DNA of 5,352 bases, from NCBI GenBank assembly GCA_017547065.1, contig JAFYRC010000243.1:1-5352 (forward strand), written 5' to 3'. Shown in pieces: positions 5,331 through 5,352 of the stretch. The first letter of the stretch is position 1. Every line of letters starts with the position of its first letter. The stretch is from Tidjanibacter sp. (GTDB taxonomy: Bacteria > Bacteroidota > Bacteroidia > Bacteroidales > Rikenellaceae). Both the position numbers and the translations under genes were made by a program. The notes under the pieces were generated by a model. It saw only the letters and a program-made list of their open reading frames with translations. It was not told where the DNA came from and did no database searches.

Positions 5331-5352
5331 AAAAGGGCAGAAAGAGCAGAAA

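Noticed and set aside
5125..5352. Insertion sequence or transposase remnant
   Set aside because: Only short palindromes and microrepeats are visible; no transposase-like frame or matching terminal inverted repeats with target duplication.

Overview
The window looks like a chromosomal segment of a gut Bacteroidales bacterium, most plausibly Rikenellaceae/Alistipes-like. The evidence is the fused DAHP synthase/chorismate mutase in a prephenate dehydratase - aminotransferase - DAHP synthase order familiar from Bacteroides relatives, a Ser-type secreted sulfatase, no Shine-Dalgarno-like leaders, promoter candidates of the TAnnTTTG type, and short dispersed palindromic repeats in the intergenic DNA. 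The genus is an inference.

Positions 1-399 carry no convincing gene. They hold a REP-like two-hairpin element (62-106), two tandem 90-bp units (134-313), and a large nested inverted repeat (290-413) whose inner hairpin is a good terminator for the leftward operon. Positions 400-3511, minus strand, are a compact aromatic amino acid operon transcribed right to left: prephenate dehydratase (pheA), a class I/II aminotransferase overlapping it by 11 bp, and a bifunctional DAHP synthase/chorismate mutase. Together they cover entry into the shikimate pathway, chorismate to prephenate, prephenate to phenylpyruvate, and probably the last transamination. Prephenate dehydrogenase (tyrA), which I would expect next, is not in the 399 bp available.

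Positions 3512-3741 are an AT-rich divergent promoter region with a hairpin leader before pheA and a 13-bp direct repeat at 21-bp spacing before the sulfatase. Positions 3742-5124 encode a secreted S1-type sulfatase with a Ser-type active site, interrupted by an in-frame TAA at 4807-4809. The missing C-terminal part continues in the same frame to 5124. Positions 5125-5352 are a second cluster of short palindromes and microrepeats, including a direct copy of the element at 62-106.

I see no new defence or mobile system. The most interesting signals are the repeat-derived end of the DAHP synthase gene, the co-varying hairpins of the dispersed element at both ends of the window, and the single nonsense codon in an otherwise intact sulfatase.
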